Assembly: GCA_013815395.1 (NCBI GenBank)
Contig: JACDGH010000205.1
Location: 1 to 5,039, forward strand
Direction of reading: 5' to 3'
DNA: 5,039 bases
Origin: Parachlamydiaceae bacterium
GTDB taxonomy: Bacteria; Chlamydiota; Chlamydiia; Chlamydiales; Parachlamydiaceae
Part shown: positions 4,901 through 5,039 of the stretch, piece after piece
How positions within the stretch are numbered: the stretch's first letter is position 1
Layout of the letters: each line of letters starts with the position of its first letter
Translations under genes and position numbers: made by a program
Notes under the pieces: model-generated
The model's database searches: none
What the model was told of the DNA's origin: nothing
What the model saw: the letters and a program-made list of their open reading frames with translations, nothing else

Positions 4901-5039
4901 TTAAATTTTTATTCCATTTATCTGAATGTTATCAAATATGGGCATTGCTGGTGCCATCATAAAAGGCTCTGAGTGCATATTTTTTAAATGAGAAATAACA
5001 ATGCTTTCTACTTCTTTATTTGCTGGAGCTACTACTACT
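4901..5039 (-). CDS. 3' end of a minus-strand gene (partial)
   Basis: On the minus strand one frame is open from the right edge for 45 codons to TAA (4903-4901). The translation is protein-like: it starts VVVAPANKEV, contains SHLKNMHSEPFMMAPAMP, and ends NIQINGIKI. The other minus frame I checked stops within eight codons. The gene's body lies beyond the window. I do not recognise the product. It converges on the triple-repeat gene and shares the terminator at 4749-4784. Confidence 0.6.
   Translation of the reverse strand, partial: VVVAPANKEVESIVISHLKNMHSEPFMMAPAMPIFDNIQINGIKI

Noticed and set aside
1..5039. CRISPR array, tRNA or rRNA genes, toxin-antitoxin pair, or defence island
   Set aside because: I found no regularly spaced long direct repeats, cloverleaf-like segments, paired small overlapping genes or defence-gene motifs.

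Overview
The window looks like chromosomal DNA from an AT-rich gammaproteobacterium. Legionella or a close relative is my best guess, from base composition, gene style (small secreted and repeat-built orphan proteins, single-gene units) and protein flavour. This is inference, since no diagnostic housekeeping gene or rRNA/tRNA is present.

Layout from left to right. (1) The first 16 bases are the start of a minus-strand gene (MKDYT...) with a good Shine-Dalgarno. (2) An intergenic region of about 340 bases carries a leader hairpin, one copy of a degenerate repeat and an A8/T8 inverted repeat. (3) A very AT-rich plus-strand gene (356-958) encodes a 200-residue exported protein with leucine-rich-repeat-like segments. 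Its last ten codons sit in an abruptly GC-rich patch. (4) A gene-poor stretch (959-1301) holds phased 10-base repeats, a Fur-box-like sequence against a sigma-70-type promoter, a 14-codon stub resembling the start of an IS200/REP-associated transposase, a second copy of the degenerate repeat, and a small terminator hairpin. (5) A minus-strand gene (2744-1302) encodes a PHBH-type FAD monooxygenase with a DnaJ-like double CxxCxGxG zinc module at its N-terminus. (6) A divergent promoter region lies between 2745 and 3072. (7) A plus-strand gene (3073-3813) encodes a periplasmic family-3 solute-binding protein with no transporter partners nearby. (8) A plus-strand gene (corrected start 4029, end 4688) encodes a 219-residue soluble, helix-rich protein built from three diverged copies of a 55-60 residue unit. 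(9) A perfect 17-bp bidirectional terminator is followed by the 3' end of a converging minus-strand gene (stop at 4901).

The genes do not form an operon: orientations alternate, spacers are long, and most genes appear to have their own promoter or terminator. I see no evidence that they work together in one pathway. The most distinctive items are the zinc-module/FAD monooxygenase fusion, the triple-repeat orphan protein, and the 959-1301 stretch, where an apparently iron-responsive promoter drives no intact gene. I did not find a convincing multi-gene novel system.
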